DNA of 64,000 nucleotides, from assembly GCF_905171765.1 (NCBI RefSeq), contig NC_053395.1, positions 191,211,577 through 191,275,576 on the forward strand, given 5' to 3'. The position numbers and the translations under genes are program-made. A model generated the notes under the pieces. It ran no database searches. It was not told the origin of the DNA and saw only the letters and a program-made list of their open reading frames with translations. This DNA is from Bufo bufo. Taxonomy: Eukaryota; Chordata; Amphibia; Anura; Bufonidae. Each line of letters starts with the position of its first letter. The stretch's first letter is position 1. Shown piece by piece: positions 42,790 through 54,059 of this stretch.

Positions 42790-42938
42790 ATTTCTGCCAG
42801 AGGTTTGCCCTTTGGTAGTGACAGCATCCTGATACATGGCCATCCTGTCCTTTAACGGTAAAGATTTAGGTAAGTCCAGTGGTATATTGCCACTCTTCTC
42901 AGTGTCCTCCGATGGTTCTTTTTTGGCTCTTGTAATAC
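42790..42938 (-). CDS. xirp2: XIRP2-like exon (149 bp), N-terminal
   Basis: On minus a TTATTTTTCAG acceptor (AG 42940-42939) precedes the exon, and GTGAGTG follows (GT 42789-42788). It opens with two bases (phase 1) and then 49 codons, ending in phase 0, which fits the start of the 30558-30683 exon. The text ITRAKKEPSEDTEKSGNIPL then DLPKSLPLKDRMAMYQDAV matches the XIRP2/Xin N-terminal stretch in which S-L-K-[DE]-R-M is followed by a YQ.AV word. The joined text …GRN-VLEESEACV… agrees with the known order. An upstream exon ending in phase 1 must exist to the right. Confidence 0.78.
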
Positions 42939-43342
42939 CTGAAAAATAATTTTTTAAAAAGCACCAGTAAGTATCTGGTCCAAACATTGATTATAAGACA
43001 GTACAAGATCTCTGGGGCAAATACTACAAACATAGTAAGAAAAAATAAATTTGGAATAAAATGAATCCAGTTTGGTTCAGTTTAATTATTCTACAGCACC
43101 TCCACAGGAGAAATGAAGTATTACATGAAATTTCATTACAATCAATGGACTGTCCTGTAACGAGTGGACACAATCTGTCCTCCAGTTCAGCAGCCATTCT
43201 TTGTGGCCACGCTCTGTTCAGGTTGATAGATGATCTACTACTCGAAATCAGTGGGGATTTTTTTTAAGCAATCCTTTTAAAGGGGGCTTCCAATTCTAGA
43301 TATTTCAGTATATTGGCAGTTTGTATATAACTCCAAAGGACT
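42939..43342. other. Intron sequence, nothing recognised
   Basis: AT-rich, no repeat or exon signature. Confidence 0.4.
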
Positions 43343-43709
43343 TTAAGAGGTTATGTCACTTCAGTAAATAGCATTTATTATGTACAGAAAGTTAATACAA
43401 GTCACTCACTAATGTATTGTGATTGTCCATATTGCCTCCTTTGCTGGCTGGATTCGTTTTTCCATCACATACATTGCTCGTTTCCATGGTTACAACCACC
43501 CTGCAATCCAGCCACGGAGGCCGTGCTTGTACACTATAAAAAAAAAGCACCAGCCTAAGTGAGTTCCCACGGTCCCGACGTGGTCGTAACCATCAAAATG
43601 AGCAGTGTATAATGTGATGGAAAAATTAATCCAGCCAGCAAAGGAGGCAATATGTATTAACTTTCTCCACATGAGAAACGCCACTTCCTGAAGTGACACA
43701 ACCCCTTTA
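43343..43709. mobile_element. T2-like TTAA MITE (367 bp)
   Basis: TTAAGAGGTTATGTCACTTC … GAAGTGACACAACCCCTTTAG. Same family as 17479-17932. Its right end touches the TTA of the next element. Confidence 0.85.
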
Positions 43710-44015
43710 GGGTCCATTCACACGTCCGTAAGTGTTTTGCGGATCCACATAACACGGACACCTGCAATGTGCATTCCACAATTTGCGGACCGCACATCGC
43801 CGGCACTATAATAGAAAATGCCTAATCTTGTCCGCAATTGCGGACAAGAATAGGACATGTTCTATTTTTTTGCGGAAACGGAAGCATGGATGCGGATCCG
43901 CAAATGCGGAGGCGCACAGCACATTCCGGCCACATTGAAAATGAATGGGTCTGCACCTATTACGCAAAATTGTGGAACGGATTCGGACCCATTTTGTGGA
44001 CGTGTGAATGGACCC
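43710..44015. mobile_element. Harbinger-like palindromic MITE (306 bp)
   Basis: TSD TTA (43707-43709, 44016-44018), termini GGGTCCATTCACACGTCCG / …GGACGTGTGAATGGACCC. Modules TTGTCCGCAATTGCGGACAA and GGACATGTTCTATT at the centre. Confidence 0.93.
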
Positions 44016-44018
44016 TTA

Positions 44019-44478
44019 AGCGAAGAGAGCCATTCAAAGAGAAATTCACCTGGAGCATCATTTATGTGTACTCACTATTGGATATTGCTAAAGTACAAAG
44101 CTTTTCCACACATACCAGTAGTGATGCAGTAGGAAACCCAAACATCAATTCACACAAAAAAATGAAATAATAAAAAAATTAATTAATAATGATAATTGAT
44201 AAATAAATACTAAAGGTCCTCTACGCATAAGAGGAGTGTTGGCCAAACCCAACATTTTCAGCGGGGCTGTCTGACAACATAATGTGTATTTGGACCTCCC
44301 AATTCTCCACTTACATCAAAGGATTGGGTGTTTTGAAATTTTTTATGCCCCGATTTTGTGTTCTCCTGGTACATAAGTCACCAGATGGGAACCAACATGT
44401 ATGTGTTTGTGCGAGTGGGGAGAAATATCTGCTGAATGAGCATTCTGCTAAAGACTATTGAAGGGGCTATTGAGCACC
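44019..44478. other. Unclassified intergenic or intron sequence
   Basis: The part near 44215-44450 looks like an old interspersed repeat; no termini identified. Confidence 0.35.
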
Positions 44479-45355
44479 TTAAAGAGGTTGTCCAACTTTG
44501 TGACCTTCTTAAAGGAGTTGTCCAGCTTCAGAGCTGAACCCGGACATACCCTTATTTTCACCCAGGCAGCCTCCCTGAGGCTAGCATCGGAGCATCTCAT
44601 GCTCCGATGCGCTTCAATGCCCTGCGCTAGATCGCGCAAGACACAGGCTCTTTTGTTAATTATAACACACTGCCATGCTGAAACTTCCGCCCGGCAGTGT
44701 GCTCGGTGACGTCACCGGCTCTGATGGGCGGGCTTTAGTGCTGCCTTAGCCTTTTTACTGGCTAGGGCAGCGCTAAATCCCGCCCACCAGTGCTGGTGAC
44801 GTCACCGAGCTTCCTGGCAGCCCCATGGAGAGCCCCGTAAGTCACCGGATCTCCAAAAAATGCCTTTGCCCTGCGCGATTTAGCATGAACTGCTCCGATG
44901 CTCAAGTCAGGGGGGCTGCCGAGGTGAAAATGGGGGTATGTCCGGGTTCAGCTCTAAACCCTTTAAGTGTGGGCAGCAGCGTGTTGTGTCTGTTTAAAAA
45001 CTCAGCTGCTCCTCGGTGCCTGCTCCAGCTCCTTTTAGCAGTCTTCCAGTCCCTGCTGTGTAAACTTCCTGATGGGCAGTGTCATGTGCGCCTCTGCAGC
45101 CAATGAGTGGCCTCAGTTGTGAAGTGTCTCTAAGTGGTACTTCACTGTTGGGTCACATGCTGCGTGGGAACATGTCACCACTGACCGTGGTTATTGACTG
45201 CAGCGGTGCATGTGACCCCGTCCATCCAGAGGTTTACAGGATGAGGAACAGAAGACCACTGAAGGGATCCTAGAATAGAGCAGTGGAGAGCATGTGAGTA
45301 TACATTTTTCAACAGGTACAACATGCTGCTGCCCTCACTTGGACAGCCCCTTTAA
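44479..45355. mobile_element. T2-like TTAA MITE hosting another
   Basis: TTAAAGAGGTTGTCCAACTTT at 44479 and …CTTGGACAGCCCCTTTAA at 45355. A second TTAA element (44509-44966) is inserted 30 bp from the left end. Confidence 0.75.
44509..44966. mobile_element. T2-like TTAA MITE (458 bp), nested
   Basis: TTAAAGGAGTTGTCCAGCTTC … GGGTTCAGCTCTAAACCCTTTAA. Palindromic centre GGTGACGTCACCGGC at about 44705 with its mate near 44800; both hold a CRE-like TGACGTCA. Confidence 0.88.
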
Positions 45356-45379
45356 GGGTTTACCCAGTATCACTTTGTG

Positions 45380-46075
45380 GTGCTATTAGTAGCACAGCTA
45401 CTCTAGCACAATTGGACCTGCCCTTACTCTTCTACGGTCATACAGTGCTCAGTAAGAAATCTCACTAGCTTTGTATTAACACATTTAAAAGTTTAATTCT
45501 TAAAGCAAAGTGGATAATAGTAGTTTTGTACATTTAGTACCAAAGCTTCACACAAGAAAATAATATGTTAAATTGCCCTATTATGTTATGAGATCTTATT
45601 GTGAATGCATATAATAAAAAAAAAATGTAATCTACAAGGATTTATGTAAAACTGAACTATGATAACAGCTCTAGGTTGTACGGTGTAAAGCGGGGAATTA
45701 ATTCCTTATCAGACAATAGAGACATTGCCCCAAAATCCTGATGGAAATTATTTATCCTCAGTCTTAGGTATTCTCGCTGTAATGGGAGTTTTCCATGAAA
45801 ATAATATATACGTCAGACTCGGATTGTGTTTTTTTTATTTTTTTTTCAAATCAGCATAAGACATAGTAAGCCTACAATACATCTTGTCTACACAGCAATA
45901 AAATGCTCATAATTTGCTTCACAATAGGAAGCAGTTTGAAAGGTACCGCAGGGAACGGTTACAATGAGGAGACATAATTAGTAAAATCTGATGCTTTTCT
46001 TACTATTTTAGCATTTCATTTATGATGTACTGAATAAAATCAGATACATTTCCTAGGGGTTCTTTTAAACTGCAC
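45380..46075. promoter_or_regulatory. Repeat-poor island, possible conserved noncoding element
   Basis: No element ends. Contains GGGGAATTAATTCCTTATC, TGGAAATTATTTATCC and similar AT-rich words near 45695-45760. Low confidence. Confidence 0.25.
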
Positions 46076-46077
46076 AA

Positions 46078-46157
46078 AGAGCTGGGGCCCGTGTATTGCG
46101 GACCCGATGTTTGTAAGCAATATGGCCACTGCCGGCAATGGCCGTGTGCATGAAGCT
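46078..46157. mobile_element. Harbinger-like MITE right-end remnant
   Basis: Ends …GGCCGTGTGCATGAAGC just before TTTA, abutting the next Harbinger-like element. Confidence 0.55.
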
Positions 46158-46160
46158 TTA

Positions 46161-47035
46161 GGCTGAGTTCACTTCAGCGTTCAGCCTTTCAGTTCTTCTG
46201 CTCCGTTATAGGACAAAAGTCATGCATACAGGACTTTTGTCCCTGCTTCAAAAATCTTCCTCTGAGCGGAAATTTAAAGGGAACCTGTCACCTAGAAAAT
46301 GCATATTAAACCGCCAGCAGTACCTTATTGCAGCCTGTAGCATGACTATAAAGGTGTCTGTGTCTTTTGTGTACAATGCGTCAAAAGTCTGAAAAAATAC
46401 TTATTTATTAACAGGCCACGCTATGTATATGATAGTCTTTAAGTCAAGGGGGCAGTGGCCTTCTCGCCTGAAGTCAAGCGCGCCCCATCCCCTTTTCCTC
46501 CCCGTAGCGTTTGATTGATAGGATTTTCTTCCCTACTGGACGCATGGATGTAGTCTTGCGTGTGTGCAGTGTCCCTGCAATACTGGCCCCTGCGCTGTTC
46601 ATGTTTCACTCCGCTATGAGCTCAATGCTCAGGCACACGAGAGCCTGGGCACGGGCAAGACTACATTCAAGCAACCGGCAGTGAAGGAATTGGGCATCCT
46701 ATCAATCAAACGCTTTGGGGAGGTAAAGGGGGCGGGGCACGCCCTTGACTTCAAGACTATCGTTTACATAGCGTGGTCTGTTGAATAGACCTTTGCCGCA
46801 TTGCATAGAAAAGACACAGACACCTTTATAATCATGCTACAGGCTGCAATAAGGTACTGCTGGTGGTTTAATATGCATTTTCTAGGTGACAGGTTCCCTT
46901 TAATGGACCCTATTATAGTCTAGGGGCCGTGGGCTCAGTTCGGCACAGTTATAAGCAAAATCTGTCCTTTCCGTTCTTCTGCTCCTATAACAGAGCATAA
47001 GAACGAAAAGACTGAATGCTGTTGGGAACACAGCC
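46161..47035. mobile_element. Harbinger-like MITE split by a TTAA MITE
   Basis: GGCTGAGTTCACTTCAGCG after TTA (46158-46160) and …GCTGTTGGGAACACAGCC before TAA (47036-47038). Flanking text joins across 46274-46903. The right TAA is shared with giant palindrome 2. Confidence 0.82.
46274..46903. mobile_element. T2-like TTAA MITE (630 bp)
   Basis: TTAAAGGGAACCTGTCACC … GGTGACAGGTTCCCTTTAA with long inverted arms (CTAGAAAATGCATATTAAAC and complement). Confidence 0.93.
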
Positions 47036-47654
47036 TAAGGCCTCTTTCTCACGACCGTTGTGTGCACCCGTGGCCGTTGTGCCGTTTTCCGTTTTTTTTC
47101 GCGGACCCCATGACTTTCAATGGGTCCGTGGAAAAAACGGAAAATGCACCGTTTTGCAGCCGCATCCGTGATCCGTGTTTCCTGGCCGTGAAAAAAATAA
47201 GACCTGTCCTATTTTTTTCACGGCCAACGGTTCACGGACCCATTCAAGTCAATGGGTCCGTGAAAGAACACGGATGCACACAAGATTGCATCCGTGTCCG
47301 TGATCCGTGGCCGTAGGTTACTTTTTATACAGACGGATCCGAAGATCCGTCTGCATAAAAGCTTTTTCATAGCTGAGTTTTCACTTCGTGAAAACTCAGA
47401 ACCGACAGTATATTCTAACACAGAAGCGTTCCCATGGTGATGGGGACGCTTCTAGTTAGAATACACTACAAACTGTGTACAAGACTGCCCCCTGCTGCCT
47501 GGCAGCACCCGATCTCTTACAGGGGGCCGTGATCAGCACAATTAACCCCTTCAGGTGCGGCACCTGAATGGGTTAATTGTACTATCATATCCCCCTGTAA
47601 GAGATCAGGGCTGCCAGGCAGCAGGGGGCAGACCCTCCCCCCCTCCCCAGTTTG

Positions 47655-47945
47655 AATATCATTGGTGGCCAGTGCGGCCCCCCCCCCCCTCTATTGTAAT
47701 AATAGGTTGGTGGCCAGTGCGGCCCCCCCCCCTCCCTCTATTGTAATTATTCGTTGGTGGCACAGTGTGCGCCCCCCCCCTCCCTCCCTCTATTGTAATA
47801 AATCGTTGGTGGCACAGTGTGCGCCCCCCCCCCTTCCTCCCTCTATTGTAATAAATCGTTGGTGGCACAGTGTGCGCCCCCCATCGGCCCCCCCTCCCTC
47901 TATAGCATTAACAACATTGGTGGCCAGTCTGCGGCCTCCCATCTC
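47655..47945 (+). repeat. Left-arm minisatellite of giant palindrome 2 (about 5-6 units)
   Basis: Units of about 50-58 bp with GTTGGTGGC(A)CAGTG(T)GCG, a C-run, and CCTCTATTGTAATAA. Some units read GGCCAGTGCGGCC, others GGCACAGTGTGCGCC. Confidence 0.92.
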
Positions 47946-47967
47946 CCCCCCCCCTTCCCCCATCATT

Positions 47968-48300
47968 GGTGGCAGCGGAGTTCCGATCGGAGTCCCAGTT
48001 TAATTGCTGGGGCTCCGATCGGTAACCATGGCAACCAGGACGCTACTACAGTCCTTGTTGCCATGGTTACTTAGCAATAGTACAATAGTAGAAGATTCAT
48101 ACTTACCTGCTGCTGGCTGCTGCTGCGATGTTCGTGTCCGGCCGGGAGCTCCACCTACTGGTAAGTGACAGGTCTGTGCGGCGCATTGCTAAATGAACTG
48201 TCACTTACTAGTAGGAGGAGCTCCCGGCCGGACACGAACATCGCAGCTCCCAGGTAAGTATGAATCTATACTGTACTATTGCTAGTAACCCGCTGCCACC
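47968..48300. promoter_or_regulatory. Promoter-like core of giant palindrome 2
   Basis: X-box-like GTAACCATGGCAAC at 48022 and GTTGCCATGGTTAC at 48057 in the left arm; the right-arm pair is lost (…GCTAGTAACCCG…). Outward donors CAG|GTAAGTATG on minus (GT 48106-48105) and plus (GT 48254-48255), CTG|GTAAGTG at 48161. Confidence 0.5.
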
Positions 48301-48324
48301 AATGATCGGGGGGGGGGGGGGAGA

Positions 48325-48640
48325 TGGGAGGCCGCACACTGGCCACCAATGTTGTTAATGCTATAGAGGGAGGGGGGGCCGATGGGGGGCGCACACTGTG
48401 CCACCAATGTTGTTAATGCTATAGAGGGAGGGGGGGGGGGCGATGGGGGGCGCACACTGTGCCACCAATGTTGTTAATGCTATAGAGGGAGTGGGGGGGC
48501 CGATGGGGGGCGCACACTGTGCCACCAACGATTTATTACAATAGAGGGAGGAAGGGGGGGGCGCACACTGTGCCACCAACGATTTATTACAATAGAGGGA
48601 GGAAGGGGGGGGCGCACTGGCCACCAATGATATTCAAACT
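48325..48640 (+). repeat. Right-arm minisatellite of giant palindrome 2 (about 5 units)
   Basis: Units of about 52-61 bp: G-run, CGCACACTGTGCCACCAA, then TGTTGTTAATGCTATAGAGG or CGATTTATTACAATAGAGGG. Long G-runs (for example near 48307-48321) could form G-quadruplexes. Confidence 0.92.
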
Positions 48641-49306
48641 GGGGAGGGGGGGGGGGTCTGCCCCCTGCTGCCTGGCAGCCCTGATCTCTTACAGGGGGAT
48701 ATGATAGTACAATTAACCCCTTCAGGTGCGGCACCTGAGGGGTTAATTGTGCTGATCACGGCCCCCTGTAAGAGATCGGATGCTGCTAGGCAGCAGGGGG
48801 CAGTCATGTACACAGTTTGTAGTATATTCTAACTAGAAGAGTCCCCATCACCATGGGAACGCCTCTGTGTTAGAATATACTGTCGGAAATGAGGTTTCAC
48901 GATCTAACTCATATCCGACAGTATATTCTAACATAGAGGCGTTCCCATGGTGATGGGGACGCTTCAAGTTAAAATATACCATCGGATTGGAGAAAACTCC
49001 GATCCGATGGTATAAAAGGGACTCCAGACTTTACATTGAAAGTCAATAGGGACGGATCCGTTTGAAATGGCACCATATTGTGTCAACGTCAAACGGATCC
49101 GTCCCCATTGACTTGCATTGTAGTTCAGGACGGATCCGTTTGGCTCCGCACGGCCAGGCGGACACCAAAACGACTTTTTTTTCATGTCCGAGGATCCTCC
49201 AAAAATCAAGGAAGACCCACGGACGAAAAAACGGTCACGGATCACGGAAAAACGGGACCCCGTTTTGCGGACCGTGAAAATATACTGTCGTGTGCAATAA
49301 GCCTAA

Positions 49307-50094
49307 GATTGTCAACCCGTCCCGCTGTAAAGATTGACTTTGTCTGACAATAGCCTAAATGTGTATGATAGCCTTAAGGTCCATGGGTGGTCAATGCTTT
49401 CAAACAGTAAGATGGTTTTCAAGTTTAGGCAGATTTATCTTAATAAAATATGATTATTTTATATTTTCTTATATTTGTACGAATATTAGTTTTTTCAAGG
49501 GGGCACAGGCCATAGTGGTAAACCATTTAATGGCTATGTTGTCCCAGCCCTGGTTGTTTAAAACCTTTGGGTGGTAAGAACCTGTGTATGATTTGACTCT
49601 CCAGAGCAAGTACATTGGCATCAGATGTTCCTCCTCTTATTTTACCTGACATTTATTTATTTGTTTTGCAAAAAGAACAGATTATGCCGTGCTCGCCACT
49701 TTGCAGTCTAACTTTGACAGATTATTATTTTTTTATTATGAAAACTAAAAGATCTAAGGAAAGTCCAACGATTAGAGATAAATCACTCAAAATGTGCTTC
49801 AACTGAATCGGTCAACCGATTTACTTTTTCCAAATAGATTGTACCCGAACTAAAAGTGCTCGAATTGGCCTGGAAATTTGTGTATGATACTCTGAGGTCT
49901 CCTAAGACTCCTATTTTTATCTCTCTTTTTCCCACCTATACAATATATGTGCTCAAATCGATTCACCAAAAATTTGGATTCCAATCCATCTAAAATTTTT
50001 ACAAAATATGGGTCAAATCCAAAGTTGCTCGATTTTCTCATCTCTACTAATGATAATGCTGACTTAATTTTTTACATGGATCCCATATTAAACA
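49307..50094. other. Unclassified, old repeat text
   Basis: The segment 49800-50060 (ATGATACTCTGAGGTCTCC…ATTTTCTCATCTCTA) has a relative at 61170-61600. No gene. Confidence 0.4.
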
Positions 50095-51395
50095 TCATAT
50101 AGTTACATAGTTACTATGGTTGAAAAAATAAATAAGTCCATCAAATTCAACCAAGGGATAGGTGGGGATGTGAATCCCAGAAGGAAGTGAGACTCAAATG
50201 TCTACACATTTTCATAAGCATTAAAGGGGTTCTCTGGGAATTAAGAAAATGAAAATACCAAAATATTATTTTATTATAAATATATACACAAATACCTCTT
50301 ATTAGCTATATTGGTTCATTTTGTCTAGGGAGCAATCATTAGGAGAAATAAAATGTCCGCCATCCTATTAATACACACAGAACCTGTCTTACACAGAAGG
50401 ACAAATTACTCACAACACCGAGCTAAAGAGCTGCCTCATCCTCCTCTCTGCTCTGCTTGTCAGGGATTATGATCCTGAATACAGATGATAAGTCCTTTAG
50501 CTGAATATCTAAAGGAAAGGAGCTCATGAGGAGACATGAAGTACAGAAAGGATGGACAGGACAGACTGTGGTAATGGAGATTGCATACAAGGTCTGCTGC
50601 TCATTACTCACATCTCCACCATCATCTTTGTACTTCATGTCTTCTCATGAACTCCATTCCTACATAAATTCAGCTGAAACTCATATTAAACTGTATTCAG
50701 GATCATAATCCCTGACAAGTAGATCAGAGAGAAGGATAAGGCAAGTCTTTAGCTCAGTGTTGTGAAGTAACTTGTCCTCCGGTGTGAATAAGACAGGTTC
50801 TGTGTGTACTAATAGGACAGCGGCCATTTTTTTTCTCCTGATAATTGCTCCCCAGACAAAACGAGCCATTATAATAAATAGAAGGTATTTGAGAATATAT
50901 TTATAATAAAGTATTATTTAGGTATTTTCATTTTCTTAATTCCCGGAGAACCGCTTTTAATGTCATTTACTTTTAAGAATTCATCTAAACCCTTTTTAAA
51001 ACTGTCCACTGTTCCTGCTGTGACCACGTCCAGAGGTGCCTATTCCACAGATTCACAGTTCTTACAAAAAAGAAGCTTCGAAGCTTCTGGAGACTGGACT
51101 TTTTCTTCTCCAGTCGGAGGCAGTGCACCCTTTGTCTTGTGAGGGCATTTTACATGGAACGGTTTTTCACCATATTTTTTGAATGGCCCATTTATATATT
51201 TGTATAGGTTAATTATGTCCCCTCTTAGACGTCTCTTCTCAAGACTAAATAAATGGAATTTAATTTTTTTTATTATTATTTGGATTTTTATATGATTTAA
51301 CTTTGGAGTAGTGTAAGATTTGGGTGTTATCAATAGCGGGATCATTTTCCTTCTGAGTTTGCTTTCAGATTGGAAATAACATGGGGATAATGTCA
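50095..51395. repeat. Frog-type interspersed repeat interrupted by a TTAA MITE
   Basis: Starts ATAGTTACATAGTTACTATGG and continues after the MITE with CTGTTCCTGCTGTGACCACG…GTCCCCTCTTAGACGTCTCTT, a repeat seen often in amphibian and fish sequence. Another copy of its start is near 61450. Class uncertain. Confidence 0.6.
50221..50960. mobile_element. T2-like TTAA MITE (740 bp)
   Basis: TTAAAGGGGTTCTCTGGGAAT … ATTCCCGGAGAACCGCTTTTAA; long imperfect inverted arms meeting near 50590. Confidence 0.92.
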
Positions 51396-52247
51396 TTCAG
51401 AATGTAATACAAGCTCTTTCTAATAATTGTGTGGTTTGTGGTGCGGCGGAATATGGCAGTGAGGTCAAGTAGCATAATCAGGGCTGAGTGTTCTTGGATT
51501 TTAACAAGTAAGTGTCTCTAAATAATAATAAAATGCGTGGCTAATGTAGGGCGCAGGCGGCAATTCCCATCCTGAATGTGGTGAGAAAGTAATTTCTTAA
51601 TGTCCTACTCCAGCAAAAGAAAGCTATTACAATACGCTATTAATGCATATTCTCAAGCATGGCCTTTTTTCACTATACTCAATTCCTGCTTTAAATGTGT
51701 TTTTTTTGCTTTTTGCAGTAAAATCTTTTAATTTATAGAGGACCAGTCAGCTCTTCTTACATGTGTTAAAGGAGCTGTGTCAAGAAGCATATTCTACTTT
51801 TTTCAAACCAGCACCTGGATCTGAATACTTTTCTAATTGCATTCAGTTCTTGTCCACCTCACTGAGCCTGTCGAATGTGCTCAGTTTAAATGTTCAACAT
51901 CTACCAACCGTATGGTTTGTTAAAAGCTGTGGCAGTAACAGGGAGAAAGAGTTGGAGCAGAAAGGACGCACTCCCTGAGCTGACAGACTGAAAAGAATCT
52001 AACAGAGCAACTGGAGCAATGAATGGGGGAGATCTCTGGACCCATGTGAAGTACAGGGCTGGTTCTAGCTTTGATGTCCGATTTTAATTTTTTACATCAA
52101 TCATGGGCAAACTTTAAGTACAGTATAGAGTTGATTTCCCAATAACAAAACAATGTACTATCCCTTTATGATTCCTCCTAGAAACATTTAATAAAATGCT
52201 AACCGGTTGTTAACCATTTCCCTTGTCAATAGGGTGTGTTCCTAAAC
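51396..52247. other. Unclassified sequence
   Basis: A TTAA-type single end may start at 51768 (TTAAAGGAGCTGTGTC). No gene recognised. Confidence 0.35.
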
Positions 52248-52255
52248 ATTAAGAC

Positions 52256-52696
52256 TAGGGTTAAGCGAATCGGGTTCGGATTTATTCTAAAAACTATATT
52301 TTAGAAACGTACTTAATATCTCCATCTTACAAAAAATGCATGTCCTCCGCGGGGATCTTTCCAAAGTTTGTGCAAATACCGTGAGACCTACTCCACCTTG
52401 CTCCTGTCACATGTCAGTTCGTTTATTGGCATCAATTACGAAGCTGAACTCGGCTTCATTCATCAGGCACGAAGCCGAGTTTGGCTTAGTATTTTGAAAC
52501 AGTAATTTATTCCAATAAACGAACTGACAAGTGATAAGGGTAAGACAAAGTAAGTCTTGCGATATTTGCAGAAACTTTGGAAAGACCTCCGCAGAGGACA
52601 TACATTTTACAGAAAGGCAGAGCCCATATTATTAACAACGTTTTTAGACGAACCAGGTTCAGATACAGCAATCCGAATCCATTTTGTTCAACCCTA
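52256..52696. mobile_element. hAT-like palindromic MITE (441 bp)
   Basis: TAGGGTTAAGCGAATCGGG…CCATTTTGTTCAACCCTA, flanks ATTAAGAC and TTTATGAC (6 of 8 match). Inner arms GTTCGTTTATTGG / CCAATAAACGAAC around a GAACTCGGCTTC…GAAGCCGAGTTT hairpin. Confidence 0.78.
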
Positions 52697-52726
52697 TTTA
52701 TGACACTTTCCAATCAGTGCTTACAG

Positions 52727-52854
52727 CTGTGATGGCTAACCTCTCCAGCTGTAGTGAAACTACAACTTCCAAGATGTACTCCAAAGAAATGAATGGAGCA
52801 TGCTGGGAGTGGTAGGTTCACCACAGCTGGAGTGCCGAAGGTTAGCCATCACTG
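52727..52854. mobile_element. Short hAT-like MITE (128 bp), perfect 8-bp TSD
   Basis: CTGTGATGGCTAACC…GGTTAGCCATCACTG flanked by GCTTACAG (52719-52726, 52855-52862). Carries ACTACAACTTCCAAGATG and GCATGCTGGGAGTGGTAG, ZNF143/THAP11-like in both orientations. Confidence 0.95.
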
Positions 52855-53135
52855 GCTTACAGCATCAGAGTATATAGGGATACATTTCTAGTTTATACAG
52901 GATGGCCGAGACTGTAAACTGTTCTTATTCATCAAATGTTCATTATATTAGGTCTGTACAGGTTTTGGCCTCTGGATACAAAGAAGGGCTCATTCACACT
53001 CCCCTATTACAAATCCTTATCAATTTTATTTATTTAAATAAAAAAAAAATGGTGCCAAGCCAATACGCTTAAATGGTTTAAATTACATTTCAGTGTGTGC
53101 ATACCATTATTTTCAATATGCAGAATGTTCTAGTG

Positions 53136-53272
53136 CAGGGATGCCCAACCTGCGGCCCGCCAGCTGTTTAAAAAAAAAATACAACTCCCAGCATGCCTGG
53201 ACAGACTACAGCAGGGCATGGTGGGAGTTGTAGCTTTACAACAGCTGGAGGGCCGCAGGTTGAGCATTCCTG
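53136..53272. mobile_element. Short hAT-like MITE (137 bp), perfect 8-bp TSD
   Basis: CAGGGATGCCCAACCTGCGG…GCAGGTTGAGCATTCCTG flanked by TTCTAGTG (53128-53135, 53273-53280). Holds TACAACTCCCAGCATGCC and GCATGGTGGGAGTTGTAG, close to the ZNF143/THAP11 motif. Confidence 0.96.
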
Positions 53273-53280
53273 TTCTAGTG

Positions 53281-53486
53281 GATCCATATTGGTAATGGTC
53301 TTAGCCCATAGTCAACACGTGTAATTTAAAAATACATGTCCTGTGTAGTTCAGTTTTTTTTTTAGCATCCATTTCACCAACATTGGAAAAGCAGCAAGAA
53401 AAAAAGATTATTTTTTAGGATTTTTTTTTTTTAATACTGATGAAAACCAGGCAACTTATAGCAAAATATACAACAAATAAAAATAA

Positions 53487-53522
<36 letters not shown>

Positions 53523-54059
53523 CTGCATTGTACATCCATATATGAGCCATATTTTCATAAGCAACAGTGAAGCAGCCCTAAGGATGTTTTTATTAGCTGA
53601 CAGCAGGCAGAGATCTTAAAAACTGACTAAAATGTAAAATATACAACTAAATTGAATTACTTGTCAACTTTGCATTTCACAGAAAAGAAATTGTCATAGC
53701 TGTGATATCTTCTGAAAAACCGATGTGACTAAAACAGCTCAGTAGAATTTTTTTACCACTTGACAGAAAAGGACAACTGAAAGACATACATTTATCCCGG
53801 AGACGCTATTCTCCTGTATGACTCCTTTCTTCTTCTACCACTTGTTGTTTCTCAAAACAAAAGATTTATCTTCTGATTATTTAAATAATTAATATTTACA
53901 ATTTCATGACTTAATCTATCGTATATAAAAAAGTGACATAAAATTAGCTGCTTCAGTTTGGAACATTCTGATCACTACAATTATTCCAGACAGAAAATTG
54001 TAGAAATTCAGATATATTAGCTGAGACATGCAATCTCTCGAACATCTACATGGATTGCA
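53281..54059. other. Unclassified sequence with an (AAT)n microsatellite
   Basis: (AAT)n at about 53487-53522. The rest is AT-rich with no gene recognised. Confidence 0.5.

Larger units (their letters stand above)
47039..49303. mobile_element. Giant hierarchical palindrome (2265 bp), Harbinger-like, copy 2
   Basis: TAA on both sides (47036-47038, 49304-49306), termini GGCCTCTTTCTCACGACCG / …CTGTCGTGTGCAATAAGCC. Same internal order as 22534-24878, with centre near 48180: outer GTCCGTGATCCG zone, TTAGAATATAC module, TACAGGGGG hairpin, minisatellite, RFX/splice core. The minisatellite units differ from copy 1. No transposase frame. Confidence 0.94.
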
